From the NCBI GenBank assembly GCA_963666475.2, contig OY762821.2, positions 558,001 through 622,000 of the forward strand: a stretch of DNA of 64,000 bases, written 5' to 3'. The notes beneath the pieces were generated by a model. The model had not been told where the DNA came from and made no database searches. It worked only from the letters and a program-made list of their open reading frames with translations. Positions within the stretch are counted from its first letter, which is position 1, and every line of letters starts with the position of its first letter. This stretch comes from JBFHIZ01 sp963666475 (GTDB lineage Bacteria; Bacillota; Clostridia; Lachnospirales; Lachnospiraceae). The translations under genes were made by a program, and so were the position numbers. Shown here in pieces: positions 26,759 through 34,439 of the stretch.

Positions 26759-27481
26759 ATGAAAAAGATGAACAATGGGAAAGTGCTTCGGTATGTAGTG
26801 GCATACAATGATATTTTAAATATGATATTGGGTGGAATATATCCAGCGGAAAGTAAACTTCCTTCTGAAATGGAACTTTCAGAACATTTTGGAATTAGTA
26901 GGATGACTCTTCGTCAGGCTCTATTGTTGTTACAAGAAGATGGGTATATTCAGATGCGCCATGGTTCGGGAAGCTATGTAAGAAGAAACCCTCAGAATGA
27001 GCATGCTGGATTAGAGGAAAAAAGCAATCCTATATATAAATGCTGTTCGAAGTCACTTGAACTGAAAGACGTGAAATGTGCAGTTTCTGATTCCTATGAT
27101 TTTGTGACAGAAACATTTGGGCGAGAAGTTCCTTGGGTAGAAGTAGTAGAACGCATCTATTATGCAGAGGGTATGCCTGCAGCTTACGCATTTACTTTGA
27201 TACCATCTGATTCCATGGGGACATATTTTGTCGATGCACAAATCGAAGAAGCGATGAAAGAGTTTATAGAACGTCAGGTTTATAAAATCGGGCATACCAC
27301 AAGAATAGAAATTCGTTTTGTCAAAGGGAATGACTTGCTTAAAGTACATGGGATACAAGTTTCCAGTAATCAATACATTTTAATTACAGAGACAATTCAT
27401 GATCATATGGGTATAATCATTCAATTTAACAAGTTCTATATTCCGGATATTTATGGGAAGATTAAAATTCATACGAAATAA
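26759..27481 (+). CDS. GntR-family regulator with UTRA domain
   Basis: A 240-residue HutC-type regulator: an N-terminal winged helix ('LPSEMELSEHFGISRMTLRQ') and a C-terminal UTRA ligand-binding domain. The frame is open from a GTG at 26720; ATG 26759 gives the usual N-terminal length. A very short ORF (26730-26756) with a good GAGGTG site ends just before this ATG and may couple translation. The gene lies directly upstream of the pyrimidine operon, with an inverted repeat and promoter in between (27501-27558), so it probably controls that operon in response to a pyrimidine or breakdown product. Confidence 0.88.
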   Translation: MKKMNNGKVLRYVVAYNDILNMILGGIYPAESKLPSEMELSEHFGISRMTLRQALLLLQEDGYIQMRHGSGSYVRRNPQNEHAGLEEKSNPIYKCCSKSLELKDVKCAVSDSYDFVTETFGREVPWVEVVERIYYAEGMPAAYAFTLIPSDSMGTYFVDAQIEEAMKEFIERQVYKIGHTTRIEIRFVKGNDLLKVHGIQVSSNQYILITETIHDHMGIIIQFNKFYIPDIYGKIKIHTK

Positions 27482-27500
27482 TCAATTCAAACCATTATAA

Positions 27501-27520
27501 TTGTACTGATTTTAGTACAA
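27501..27520. promoter_or_regulatory. Operator candidate for the GntR-type regulator
   Basis: A perfect inverted repeat, TTGTACT and AGTACAA separated by six bases, ends 9 bases before the -35 box of the pyrimidine operon and begins 20 bases after the GntR-type gene. Size and position fit a dimeric winged-helix regulator. Confidence 0.55.
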
Positions 27521-27529
27521 AAAATAGTG

Positions 27530-27558
27530 TTGACAAGTTGAAATCATCAGTTTATAAT
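27530..27558 (+). promoter_or_regulatory. Strong sigma-A type promoter of the pyrimidine operon
   Basis: TTGACA (27530-27535) and TATAAT (27553-27558) match both consensus boxes exactly, with the ideal 17-base spacer. Confidence 0.85.
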
Positions 27559-27563
27559 CCGTA

Positions 27564-27715
27564 TATCAATTAACAAACAACAATGTGCTGGCGCACAAAA
27601 AAACAGAAAATTTTTCAAAATTTGAATTTTTTTCTTGATTATCATGTGCCAGAACATAAAAATCGGTAAACGGCAAAGAAGCCTGACAGGAATCGTCAGG
27701 CTTCTTTTTGTTTTA
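27564..27715 (+). ncRNA. Candidate structured leader RNA or small RNA ending in a terminator
   Basis: From the expected start a few bases after the perfect promoter to a strong terminator (27676-27713) there are about 150 bases with no ORF of note. The 5' part has the small hairpin TGTGCTGGCGCACA (27583-27596). A later TGTGCCAG (27644-27651) can instead pair with the CTGGC part of it, which would allow two alternative folds. The gene that follows starts 43 bases after the terminator and has no other visible promoter. A riboswitch or attenuator is therefore plausible; I recognise no known class. Confidence 0.5.
27676..27713 (+). terminator. Leader terminator before the aminotransferase gene
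   Basis: AAGAAGCCTGAC and GTCAGGCTTCTT form a perfect 12-bp stem with a 7-base loop and a T tail, between the strong promoter and the first enzyme gene. Confidence 0.85.
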
Positions 27716-27758
27716 AATTAGAAAAATACTTGTGAAAAGAAACATAAGGAGAATCGAT

Positions 27759-29087
27759 ATGGATGGAAAAACAGTAAAAGAGATGTCAAAAAAATATGTA
27801 CTACAGTCATGGAGCAAACAAAAATACACAAATCCAATTCCTGTAGAAAAAGCGGAAGGGATTTATATTTATGACTATGATGGGAATCGTTACTCGGACA
27901 TGTCAGCACAGCTTGTAAATCTAAATGTAGGATTTGGAAATAAAGAAATTGGACAGGCAATTAAAGATCAAGTAGATAAATATTGTTTCATAGCTCCAAG
28001 TTATGCTTCTGAACCACGTGCAGTACTTGCAAAAAAAATTATTGATTTACTTCCTGATTCTTTTGGAAAAGTATTTTTTACAAACGCAGGAGCTGATGCA
28101 AATGAAAATGCAATAAAAATGGCTAGAATGTTTACTGGAAGAAATAAGGTGATGAGTCGTTATCGCAGTTATCATGGTTCGTCTTTTGGTGCAGGAAACT
28201 TAACAGGTGAACCAAGAAGATTTCCTTTGGAACCAGGAATTCCAGGTTTTATTAAATTTTTTGATCCATACTTATACAGAGAGGAAATCCCATTTGAATC
28301 TGAAGAAGCTGCAACTAAGTATTATTTATCAAAACTAGAAGAGCAGATTCAATATGAGGGTGAAAATAGCATTGCAGCAATTGTAATGGAAACAGTAACT
28401 GGAAGCAATGGAGTTTTAATTCCGCCAAAAGGATACATGCCAGGGGTTAGAGAAATCTGTGATAAATACGGCATACTGATGATTTGCGATGAGGTAATGG
28501 CTGGCTGGTGCAGAACTGGAAAGACCTTTGCATTTGAAAACTTTGATGTTGTTCCAGACTTGGTTACTTTTGCAAAAGGAGTTACCTGTGGATATGTTCC
28601 ATTGGGAGGTGTAGCAGTAAGCAGTAAGGTTGCTGAGTATTTTGAAGAAAACTTATTGTCTTGTGGTTTGACATATAGTGGACATCCATTGGGCTGCGCG
28701 GCTGGAATCGCCTGTATCGATTATTATCAAAAAACAGATATGAATGCAAAAGTACAGGAAATGTCAAAAGTTCTTTCTTTTATATTAGATGAGTTAAAAG
28801 AAAAACATCCATGTGTGGGTGATGTTCGATGCATTGGACTTTTCTCTGCGATTGAATTAGTAAAGAGTAAGGAAACAAAAGAAGCATTGGTTCCATATGG
28901 AAAAGATCCAGAAGGTATTATGGGTTCAATCATTGGACGATTGAAAGAAAAGAAATTTATGACCTATTCACATGAAAATATGTTATTTGTAAATCCGCCA
29001 TTGATTATTACAAAAGAGCAGCTCGAAGAAGAGATGATAAAAATGGATGAAGTATTGACGGAGATTGATCAGAAGTATGTGAAATAA
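27759..29087 (+). CDS. Class III aminotransferase, probable beta-alanine aminotransferase
   Basis: A 442-residue class III PLP aminotransferase with 'FFTNAGADANENAIKMAR', 'MICDEVMAGWCRTGKTFAF' and the PLP lysine in 'VTFAKGVTCGYVPLGG'. It belongs to the omega-amino acid:pyruvate type rather than the GabT type. A GTG at 27732 is in frame, but AAGGAG gives ATG 27759 a proper site. As first gene of the pyrimidine operon it most likely turns beta-alanine (or beta-aminoisobutyrate) into malonate semialdehyde, the step called PydD in reductive pyrimidine pathways. Taurine or another omega-amino acid cannot be excluded by sequence. Confidence 0.85.
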   Translation: MDGKTVKEMSKKYVLQSWSKQKYTNPIPVEKAEGIYIYDYDGNRYSDMSAQLVNLNVGFGNKEIGQAIKDQVDKYCFIAPSYASEPRAVLAKKIIDLLPDSFGKVFFTNAGADANENAIKMARMFTGRNKVMSRYRSYHGSSFGAGNLTGEPRRFPLEPGIPGFIKFFDPYLYREEIPFESEEAATKYYLSKLEEQIQYEGENSIAAIVMETVTGSNGVLIPPKGYMPGVREICDKYGILMICDEVMAGWCRTGKTFAFENFDVVPDLVTFAKGVTCGYVPLGGVAVSSKVAEYFEENLLSCGLTYSGHPLGCAAGIACIDYYQKTDMNAKVQEMSKVLSFILDELKEKHPCVGDVRCIGLFSAIELVKSKETKEALVPYGKDPEGIMGSIIGRLKEKKFMTYSHENMLFVNPPLIITKEQLEEEMIKMDEVLTEIDQKYVK

Positions 29088-29108
29088 GTAGAAATGAAAG
29101 TATAGGAT

Positions 29109-29152
29109 GGACAGCAAAGACGCTTGTAAGTGTTATTTGCTGTCCTTTTTTA
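29109..29152 (+). terminator. Intrinsic terminator or attenuator inside the pyrimidine operon
   Basis: GGACAGCAAA and TTTGCTGTCC pair with an inner ACGCTT/AGTGTT stem, followed by six T. It lies between the aminotransferase and the ABC ATPase gene. No new promoter is visible behind it, so it may lower expression of the downstream genes. Confidence 0.75.
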
Positions 29153-29173
29153 TTTAAACCGGAGGGCAGGCAT

Positions 29174-29965
29174 ATGCAGGAAACAGTAAAAAAAGAAACA
29201 GAGATAAAAATTGAAAATGTGACCATGTCATTTCAGGACAATAACGGGAACTTAATTAATGCATTAAAAGAGATTAACTTAGATATTAAAAAAGGTGAGT
29301 TTATTTCACTGGTAGGACCGAGTGGATGTGGAAAAACAACTCTTTTAAGATTGATTGCAGATCTACTGGAACCTTCGGATGGAAAAATTCGTGTTGGCGG
29401 AATGACTCCTAAAGAAATTCGGTTGCAACAGAAATTTGGAATCGTATTCCAAAACCCTGTGTTACTAGAGTGGAGATCGGTTCGTAAGAACATCGAACTT
29501 CCACTAGAAATTATGTTTTACGATAAAAAAGAGAAACAGGAACGTGTCGATCAGATGTTGGAAATGGTCGGGCTAACCAAATTTGCAAATCATTATCCAA
29601 CGCAATTAAGTGGAGGAATGCAACAAAGAGTTGGAATTGCAAGAGCATTTGCGATTCGTCCAGAGATTTTGTTAATGGATGAACCATTTTCTGCTTTGGA
29701 TGAATTTACGAAAGAAAAATTACAGGAAGATCTTCTTCGTATGTGGGCAAAAACGGATAAAACGGTAGTTTTCGTCACACATAACATACAGGAAGCAGTA
29801 TTCCTTTCAGATCGTGTGTGTGTACTATCTCCACATCCAGGAAGATTATCTGCAGTTGTGGATATTGATCTTCCAAGACCTCGAAACATGGAAGTCAGAG
29901 AATCGCAGCACTTTAGCGAACTTGTAAACAAAGTCAGAAATAGTTTTGAAGGAGGAAGTGTATGA
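29174..29965 (+). CDS. ABC transporter ATP-binding protein (SsuB/TauB type)
   Basis: A 263-residue ABC ATPase with Walker A 'GPSGCGKTTLLRLI', signature 'LSGGMQQRVGIARAF', Walker B 'ILLMDEPFSALDEFT' and switch His in 'FVTHNIQEAV'. It is of the nitrate/taurine/sulfonate type that works with NMT1/THI5-like binding proteins. The 3' end overlaps the first permease by 4 bases. In this operon the importer should take up a pyrimidine or related compound. Confidence 0.93.
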   Translation: MQETVKKETEIKIENVTMSFQDNNGNLINALKEINLDIKKGEFISLVGPSGCGKTTLLRLIADLLEPSDGKIRVGGMTPKEIRLQQKFGIVFQNPVLLEWRSVRKNIELPLEIMFYDKKEKQERVDQMLEMVGLTKFANHYPTQLSGGMQQRVGIARAFAIRPEILLMDEPFSALDEFTKEKLQEDLLRMWAKTDKTVVFVTHNIQEAVFLSDRVCVLSPHPGRLSAVVDIDLPRPRNMEVRESQHFSELVNKVRNSFEGGSV

Positions 29966-30843
29966 AAGCAATCCAAAAATTTTTAAAATCCAAAACAATG
30001 GTCACCATTGTATGGATCGTTGGAATTGCTGTGATTTGGGAAATTGGTGCTTTTGTGGTAGGACAGACAAAGAGAACTCCAGAAAATGTTCTTCCTCATA
30101 TTTATCAGATTATAGGTGCAATATTTAGTACGAAACCAGTCAGTAACAAGATGACTGCTACGCAGATTGTACTTGTAGCGGCGCAAGCTACTTTGCTTAG
30201 AGCAGCAATCGGATTCTTGATTGGTGCAGCACTTGGATTTGTACTTGCACTTCTTATGAAGATTTCTGGAATCGTAGAGAAAATGATTTTCCCATACCTT
30301 ATGCTAATTCAAATGATTCCAATTCTTGGAATGGCACCTATCGTACTTGCAGTAACTCATGATATTGGTGCAAGTAGAATTATTATTGCGGCGATTTTAA
30401 CATTTTATCCAGTAGCAACCAATACTTTGGCAGGACTAAATTCTGTATCCAAAGAAAAGTATGAATTGATGTATTCTTACGCGACGAACAAACCGACCAT
30501 GTATAAAAAGGTACTGATTCCAAGTAGTATCCCTTATTTATTTACAGGTCTAAAAATTTCGGCACCAATGGCGATTACAGCTTCTATTCTTGTAGATACA
30601 TTGCAAGGAGACGGTGGACTAGGATGTATGTTATCTCAATCTTTAAAACATGCAATGTCCATATATGTATTTTGGCTCATTGTTTTGTTTAGTGCTATTG
30701 TGGGAATTTTAAGTTGCCATCTTATGGGATTGATTGAAAAATATGTATCCCCTCAGAAACGAGTGGAACGAAAAAAAGTAAGAAGGGAAGTGCGCCATGA
30801 TAACAAGAAAGAAAAGTATATGGAAAAAACTGCAGGAGAATAA
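29962..30843 (+). CDS. ABC transporter permease (SsuC type), first
   Basis: A 293-residue inner membrane protein with about six membrane segments and the coupling loop around 'MYSYATNKPTMYKKVLIPSS'. It has a long charged C-terminal tail. It overlaps the ATPase gene by 4 bases and the second permease gene by 47 bases, so the three are translated as a unit. Two different permeases probably form a heterodimer. Confidence 0.9.
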   Translation: MKAIQKFLKSKTMVTIVWIVGIAVIWEIGAFVVGQTKRTPENVLPHIYQIIGAIFSTKPVSNKMTATQIVLVAAQATLLRAAIGFLIGAALGFVLALLMKISGIVEKMIFPYLMLIQMIPILGMAPIVLAVTHDIGASRIIIAAILTFYPVATNTLAGLNSVSKEKYELMYSYATNKPTMYKKVLIPSSIPYLFTGLKISAPMAITASILVDTLQGDGGLGCMLSQSLKHAMSIYVFWLIVLFSAIVGILSCHLMGLIEKYVSPQKRVERKKVRREVRHDNKKEKYMEKTAGE

Positions 30844-31630
30844 ACGTCTGCAAAAAACATCAGCATTTCTTCTTCCTATCTTGCTTGGAGTAGTGGTATT
30901 GATTTTGTGGCAAACACAGATCTTGCATATGATGTTAAATACGGACACGTTTACACTACCATTGCCAACTAGAATTCTTACCATTATTCTGGACAATCTG
31001 GATAAGATTGGGACGAACGTAATTGCAACCGTTTTCGTTTCGGTCATTGGTCTTACATTTGGCTCGTTGATAGGTTATGGAATAGCAGTGTTGGCAACAA
31101 TCTTTCCAAAATGGGGATCAGGTGGACTTTCAATTGTAGCTGCTTTTAATGCCATACCAATTGTTGCATTAGCTCCGGTAATGACAAATTGGACCAAAGA
31201 CGTAAGCGATGATGCAAGTACAAGAAGTATGGTGGCAAAAATATTTGTAGTCATGATTGTATGTATTGCTTCTATGAGTATTAATGCGTACCGAGGACTA
31301 AATGAGTTGAAACCTTTTGCACTTGATTTGTTTGATTCCTATGCTACAAAATCACATGTAGTGTTCGCAAAACTTCGATTGCCAAACAGCATTCCCTATA
31401 TATTTACAGCGCTTCGAGTGAGTGTTCCGGCGAGTGTTATAAGTGCAATTGTAAGTGAATATTTTGCAGAGTATATCGTGGGGGTTGGAAGACAGATTCG
31501 AGAAAATATTGTACTTTCACAGTATTCTACTGCTTGGGCATATATAGGAATTGCTTGTCTCATAGGAATCACTTTATTTGGAATATTAATGGCTTTTGAA
31601 AAACTTTTGTTGAAACACAGAGCAGTATAA
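30797..31630 (+). CDS. ABC transporter permease (SsuC type), second
   Basis: A 277-residue membrane protein with about six membrane segments and the coupling loop 'LFDSYATKSHVVFAKLRLP'. Its start lies inside the end of the first permease gene (47-base overlap), with an AAGGGAAG site at normal distance from ATG 30797. The binding protein gene follows 136 bases later, after a small leader hairpin. Confidence 0.9.
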   Translation: MITRKKSIWKKLQENKRLQKTSAFLLPILLGVVVLILWQTQILHMMLNTDTFTLPLPTRILTIILDNLDKIGTNVIATVFVSVIGLTFGSLIGYGIAVLATIFPKWGSGGLSIVAAFNAIPIVALAPVMTNWTKDVSDDASTRSMVAKIFVVMIVCIASMSINAYRGLNELKPFALDLFDSYATKSHVVFAKLRLPNSIPYIFTALRVSVPASVISAIVSEYFAEYIVGVGRQIRENIVLSQYSTAWAYIGIACLIGITLFGILMAFEKLLLKHRAV

Positions 31631-31716
31631 AGAAGAAAAAATTTAGGTAGAAACAAGCGAAAGTTTGTTTATATACAAGTTACTTATTTATCTTACACAA
31701 GAAAATCACGAAGATG

Positions 31717-31731
31717 CACTGCCTGGCAGTG
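31717..31731 (+). repeat. Small perfect hairpin upstream of the binding-protein gene
   Basis: CACTGCC and GGCAGTG flank a single base, and GAAGA/TCTTC segments around them could extend the stem. It lies 35 bases before the ATG and has no T tract, so it is not a terminator; it could affect translation or mRNA stability. Confidence 0.4.
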
Positions 31732-31766
31732 ACCCTAAGCTCTTCGAAAAACAAGGAGGATCAATT

Positions 31767-32927
31767 ATGAAGAAAAGAGTATCAAAATTAGTAGCACTTT
31801 TATGCGTTTCTGCACTTTCTGTAGGTCTATTAGCAGGATGTGGATCAAACAATGAAGCAGAAACTTCAAGCACAGAAACTACTGAAACCGTAGCAGAAAC
31901 TGCTGCGGATACCACAGAAGCAGCAACAGAAACAGCTGAACTTACAAGCCAGACAATTATCGAAACAGCAGCAGCTGCTGGAAAAGTTGGAAACTGGGGA
32001 CTTGGAAATGAATATGAAATCCAGGCTCTATTAGCGAAATACGGACAGGACACATCATATTTAAGTCAGGCATTTGACATGGATGGATTTGATGATGATT
32101 CAATTTTACTTGCTTCAGCAATGACTTACAACGAATTAGGACTTGTTAAAAACAGCTATGATGGTGGATATGGTTATGGTGATGAAGTTGGTTTTATCGA
32201 TATGAATGATGAAGCAGTAGCAATGTTAGAAGATAACATTTTCTGTAGCAAAGAGTTCGCAGAAGCTAATCCTGAAACAGTAGCTGCATTCTTATATGCA
32301 TCTATGAAAGGATGGGAATATGCAATTGCTAATCCAGAAGAAGCTGCTGAAATTGTATACAACTATGGTTCATCTGTATCTTCAGAACATCAGTCATACA
32401 TGGCATCAGAAGTAAAAAAATTAGTAGAAACAGATATGAGCGGAAACACGGTTTCAGATCTTGGAAACATGGATGAAGCAGCTATGCAGCAAACACTTGA
32501 TTTAGCAAAACAATATATTCAGCTAGATGACTCAGTAGCAGCAGATGCTCTTGCAGCATTAACATTGGATGATATCCGCGACACTTCTTACCTTGCAGAG
32601 GCAATAGCTTCAGACGGAACATTTTCACCTGAGAAAACAGAAGTATCAATCCAGTTAAAATGGTTGCCACAGGCACAGTTCATGGGATACTACGTAGCAC
32701 TTGATAAAGGATTCTATGATGAAGTTGGTCTTACTGTATCAATCACACCAGGTGGTGGAGATATCAGTGAAACAACTGCAGTATACAATGGAACTGTTGA
32801 TTTTGGTGTGACTTGGGTTTCAAACTTAATTGCTGCAAATGCAGGTGGTATGGATCTTCTCGAAGTAGCACAGGTATACCAGAGATCAGGACTTGTATTA
32901 GTTTATAAATACGCTAGTTTTGAATAA
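31767..32927 (+). CDS. ABC transporter substrate-binding lipoprotein (NMT1/THI5-like), apparently circularly permuted
   Basis: A 386-residue lipoprotein. The lipobox 'LLAGC' puts the lipid on Cys25, and a Thr/Glu/Ala-rich linker reaches to about residue 60. The next part (72-285, 'GKVGNWGLGNEYEIQALL', 'DMNDEAVAMLEDNIF', 'GWEYAIANPEEAAEIV') is what normally forms the middle and C-terminus of this family. The segment that normally opens the mature protein ('VSIQLKWLPQAQFMGYYVA' to 'YQRSGLVLVYK') comes last, at 293-381. So the order is linker, second part, first part: a circular permutation in one uninterrupted frame. ATG 31767 has an AAGGAGG site; earlier in-frame codons lack one. It probably binds a pyrimidine or a breakdown product. 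Confidence 0.88.
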   Translation: MKKRVSKLVALLCVSALSVGLLAGCGSNNEAETSSTETTETVAETAADTTEAATETAELTSQTIIETAAAAGKVGNWGLGNEYEIQALLAKYGQDTSYLSQAFDMDGFDDDSILLASAMTYNELGLVKNSYDGGYGYGDEVGFIDMNDEAVAMLEDNIFCSKEFAEANPETVAAFLYASMKGWEYAIANPEEAAEIVYNYGSSVSSEHQSYMASEVKKLVETDMSGNTVSDLGNMDEAAMQQTLDLAKQYIQLDDSVAADALAALTLDDIRDTSYLAEAIASDGTFSPEKTEVSIQLKWLPQAQFMGYYVALDKGFYDEVGLTVSITPGGGDISETTAVYNGTVDFGVTWVSNLIAANAGGMDLLEVAQVYQRSGLVLVYKYASFE

Positions 32928-32946
32928 TTCATAAAAGTAATAAAAA

Positions 32947-32974
32947 CCGAACTGACAGACATCTGTCAGTTCGG
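32947..32974. repeat. Perfect 13-bp stem hairpin after the binding-protein gene
   Basis: CCGAACTGACAGA and TCTGTCAGTTCGG flank two bases. On the + strand the tail is ATAAAAAAA, with no T tract, so it should not terminate the operon; a stabilising 3' hairpin for the binding-protein mRNA is likely. On the minus strand it would have a short T tail, but no minus-strand gene is near. Confidence 0.6.
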
Positions 32975-33012
32975 ATAAAAAAAGTAGTACAACATAGAAA
33001 GGAATGGGGCAT

Positions 33013-34380
33013 ATGGACTTATTAATTAAAAACGGAACAATTGTGACAGCAAAAGAACAATACATAGCAGACATTGCAGTAAAGGACGGAAAGATTGTAC
33101 AGATCGGGACGTGTCTTGATGTAGAAGCAGAGAAAATCATTGATGCGACAGGAAAGTTGATTCTGCCGGGAGCAATTGATGTTCATACCCATTTAGCAAT
33201 GCCATTTGGCGGAACCGTGTCCGCAGACAGTTATTTGTCCGGTACCAGAGCCGCAGCTTGCGGTGGGGTAACGACAGTATTTGATTATCCAGTGCAAAGA
33301 GCTGGAAATACTATTATCGATTTAGTAAATTCAAAAAAAGAAATTTGTGAAAAAGAAGCATGTGTAGATTATGCATTTCACTGTTGTATTACAGATTTAA
33401 ACAATGGTGAAATTTTAGAAGAGATGGAAACAGCAGTTGAAGAAGGAATTACCAGTTTTAAGTGCTTCTTGGTATATAAAAAAGAAGGCATGATGGTAGA
33501 TGATGGTACGCTTGCAAGATTGTTACTTCGTGGGAAAGAATTGGGAGCAATGATCAATGTACATGCGGAAAATCCGGATTTGATTGATTTACATATTGAG
33601 AAGTTTAAAGCAGAGGGAAAACTAAGTCCTTGGTATCACTACATGAGCCGTCCAGAATTTGTGGAAGCAGAAGCAGATAAAAGAACAGTGCATTGGGCAA
33701 CGAATTTGGATGCTCCAGTTTACATTGTGCATATGGCGGATAAAGAAGGATTGGAAGCGTGTATTAAGGCAAAAGAGGAAGGTCATGACATCTATGTTGA
33801 AACTTGTCCTCAATATTTAGAATTTACCTCTGAAGTATACAAAAGAGAAGATGGAAGAAATTTTGTTTGTTCACCTCCGATGAAGGGACAGGAAAGTCAA
33901 GATGCGCTTTGGAATGCATTAAAAGCAGGTTTTATTGATACCGTTGCAACGGATCATTGTCCATTCCAAAGTTATGAGAAAGACTGGGGAAAAGATGATT
34001 TCACCAAAATACCAAATGGGTGTGCTGGGGTAGAAAATCTATATCCTTATTTGTTAGATGCAGCGAATGCGGGGAAAATCACGTTTGAAAAAGCAGTTGA
34101 AGTTTGTTCCACAAATCCTGCAAAAATCTTTGGATGTACCAATAAAGGGTCCCTAAGAGTTGGAAAAGACGCAGACATTGTAATATATGATAAAGAAAAA
34201 GATTATACCATTTCTGTAAGCAATATGCATTCAGACTATGACCATACAATTTGGGAAGGAAAGAAATTGCATGGATATCCAGTTCAGACATATTTAAGAG
34301 GACAATTGGTCTATGAGGATGGAGCATTTATGGGAACACCAGGAATGGGTAAATTTGTAAAAAGAGAACCAAGAAAATAA
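33013..34380 (+). CDS. hydA: Dihydropyrimidinase
   Basis: A 455-residue amidohydrolase of the dihydropyrimidinase/hydantoinase family. The metal-binding 'DVHTHLAMPFGG', the carbamylated Lys region 'ITSFKCFLVYK' and 'VATDHCPF' are visible. It opens dihydrouracil to N-carbamoyl-beta-alanine. ATG 33004 is in frame but too close to the AAAGGA site; ATG 33013, giving 'MDLLIKNGTIV', is the usual start of the family. It stands in the operon before the dehydrogenase and the amidase that act before and after it. Confidence 0.93.
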   Translation: MDLLIKNGTIVTAKEQYIADIAVKDGKIVQIGTCLDVEAEKIIDATGKLILPGAIDVHTHLAMPFGGTVSADSYLSGTRAAACGGVTTVFDYPVQRAGNTIIDLVNSKKEICEKEACVDYAFHCCITDLNNGEILEEMETAVEEGITSFKCFLVYKKEGMMVDDGTLARLLLRGKELGAMINVHAENPDLIDLHIEKFKAEGKLSPWYHYMSRPEFVEAEADKRTVHWATNLDAPVYIVHMADKEGLEACIKAKEEGHDIYVETCPQYLEFTSEVYKREDGRNFVCSPPMKGQESQDALWNALKAGFIDTVATDHCPFQSYEKDWGKDDFTKIPNGCAGVENLYPYLLDAANAGKITFEKAVEVCSTNPAKIFGCTNKGSLRVGKDADIVIYDKEKDYTISVSNMHSDYDHTIWEGKKLHGYPVQTYLRGQLVYEDGAFMGTPGMGKFVKREPRK

Positions 34381-34439
34381 ATGAGAAATAGCAATTTTTG
34401 CCTTGTACAAAGTTGCTAAACTTTGAGAAAGGTATGGTA

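Noticed and set aside
31681..31766. TPP riboswitch before the THI5-like binding protein
   Set aside because: The conserved CUGAGA and ACC-CUGAU-type elements are absent; only a small hairpin is present.
32947..32974. Terminator inside the pyrimidine operon
   Set aside because: The hairpin is perfect but has no T tract on the coding strand, so it was called a stabilising hairpin.
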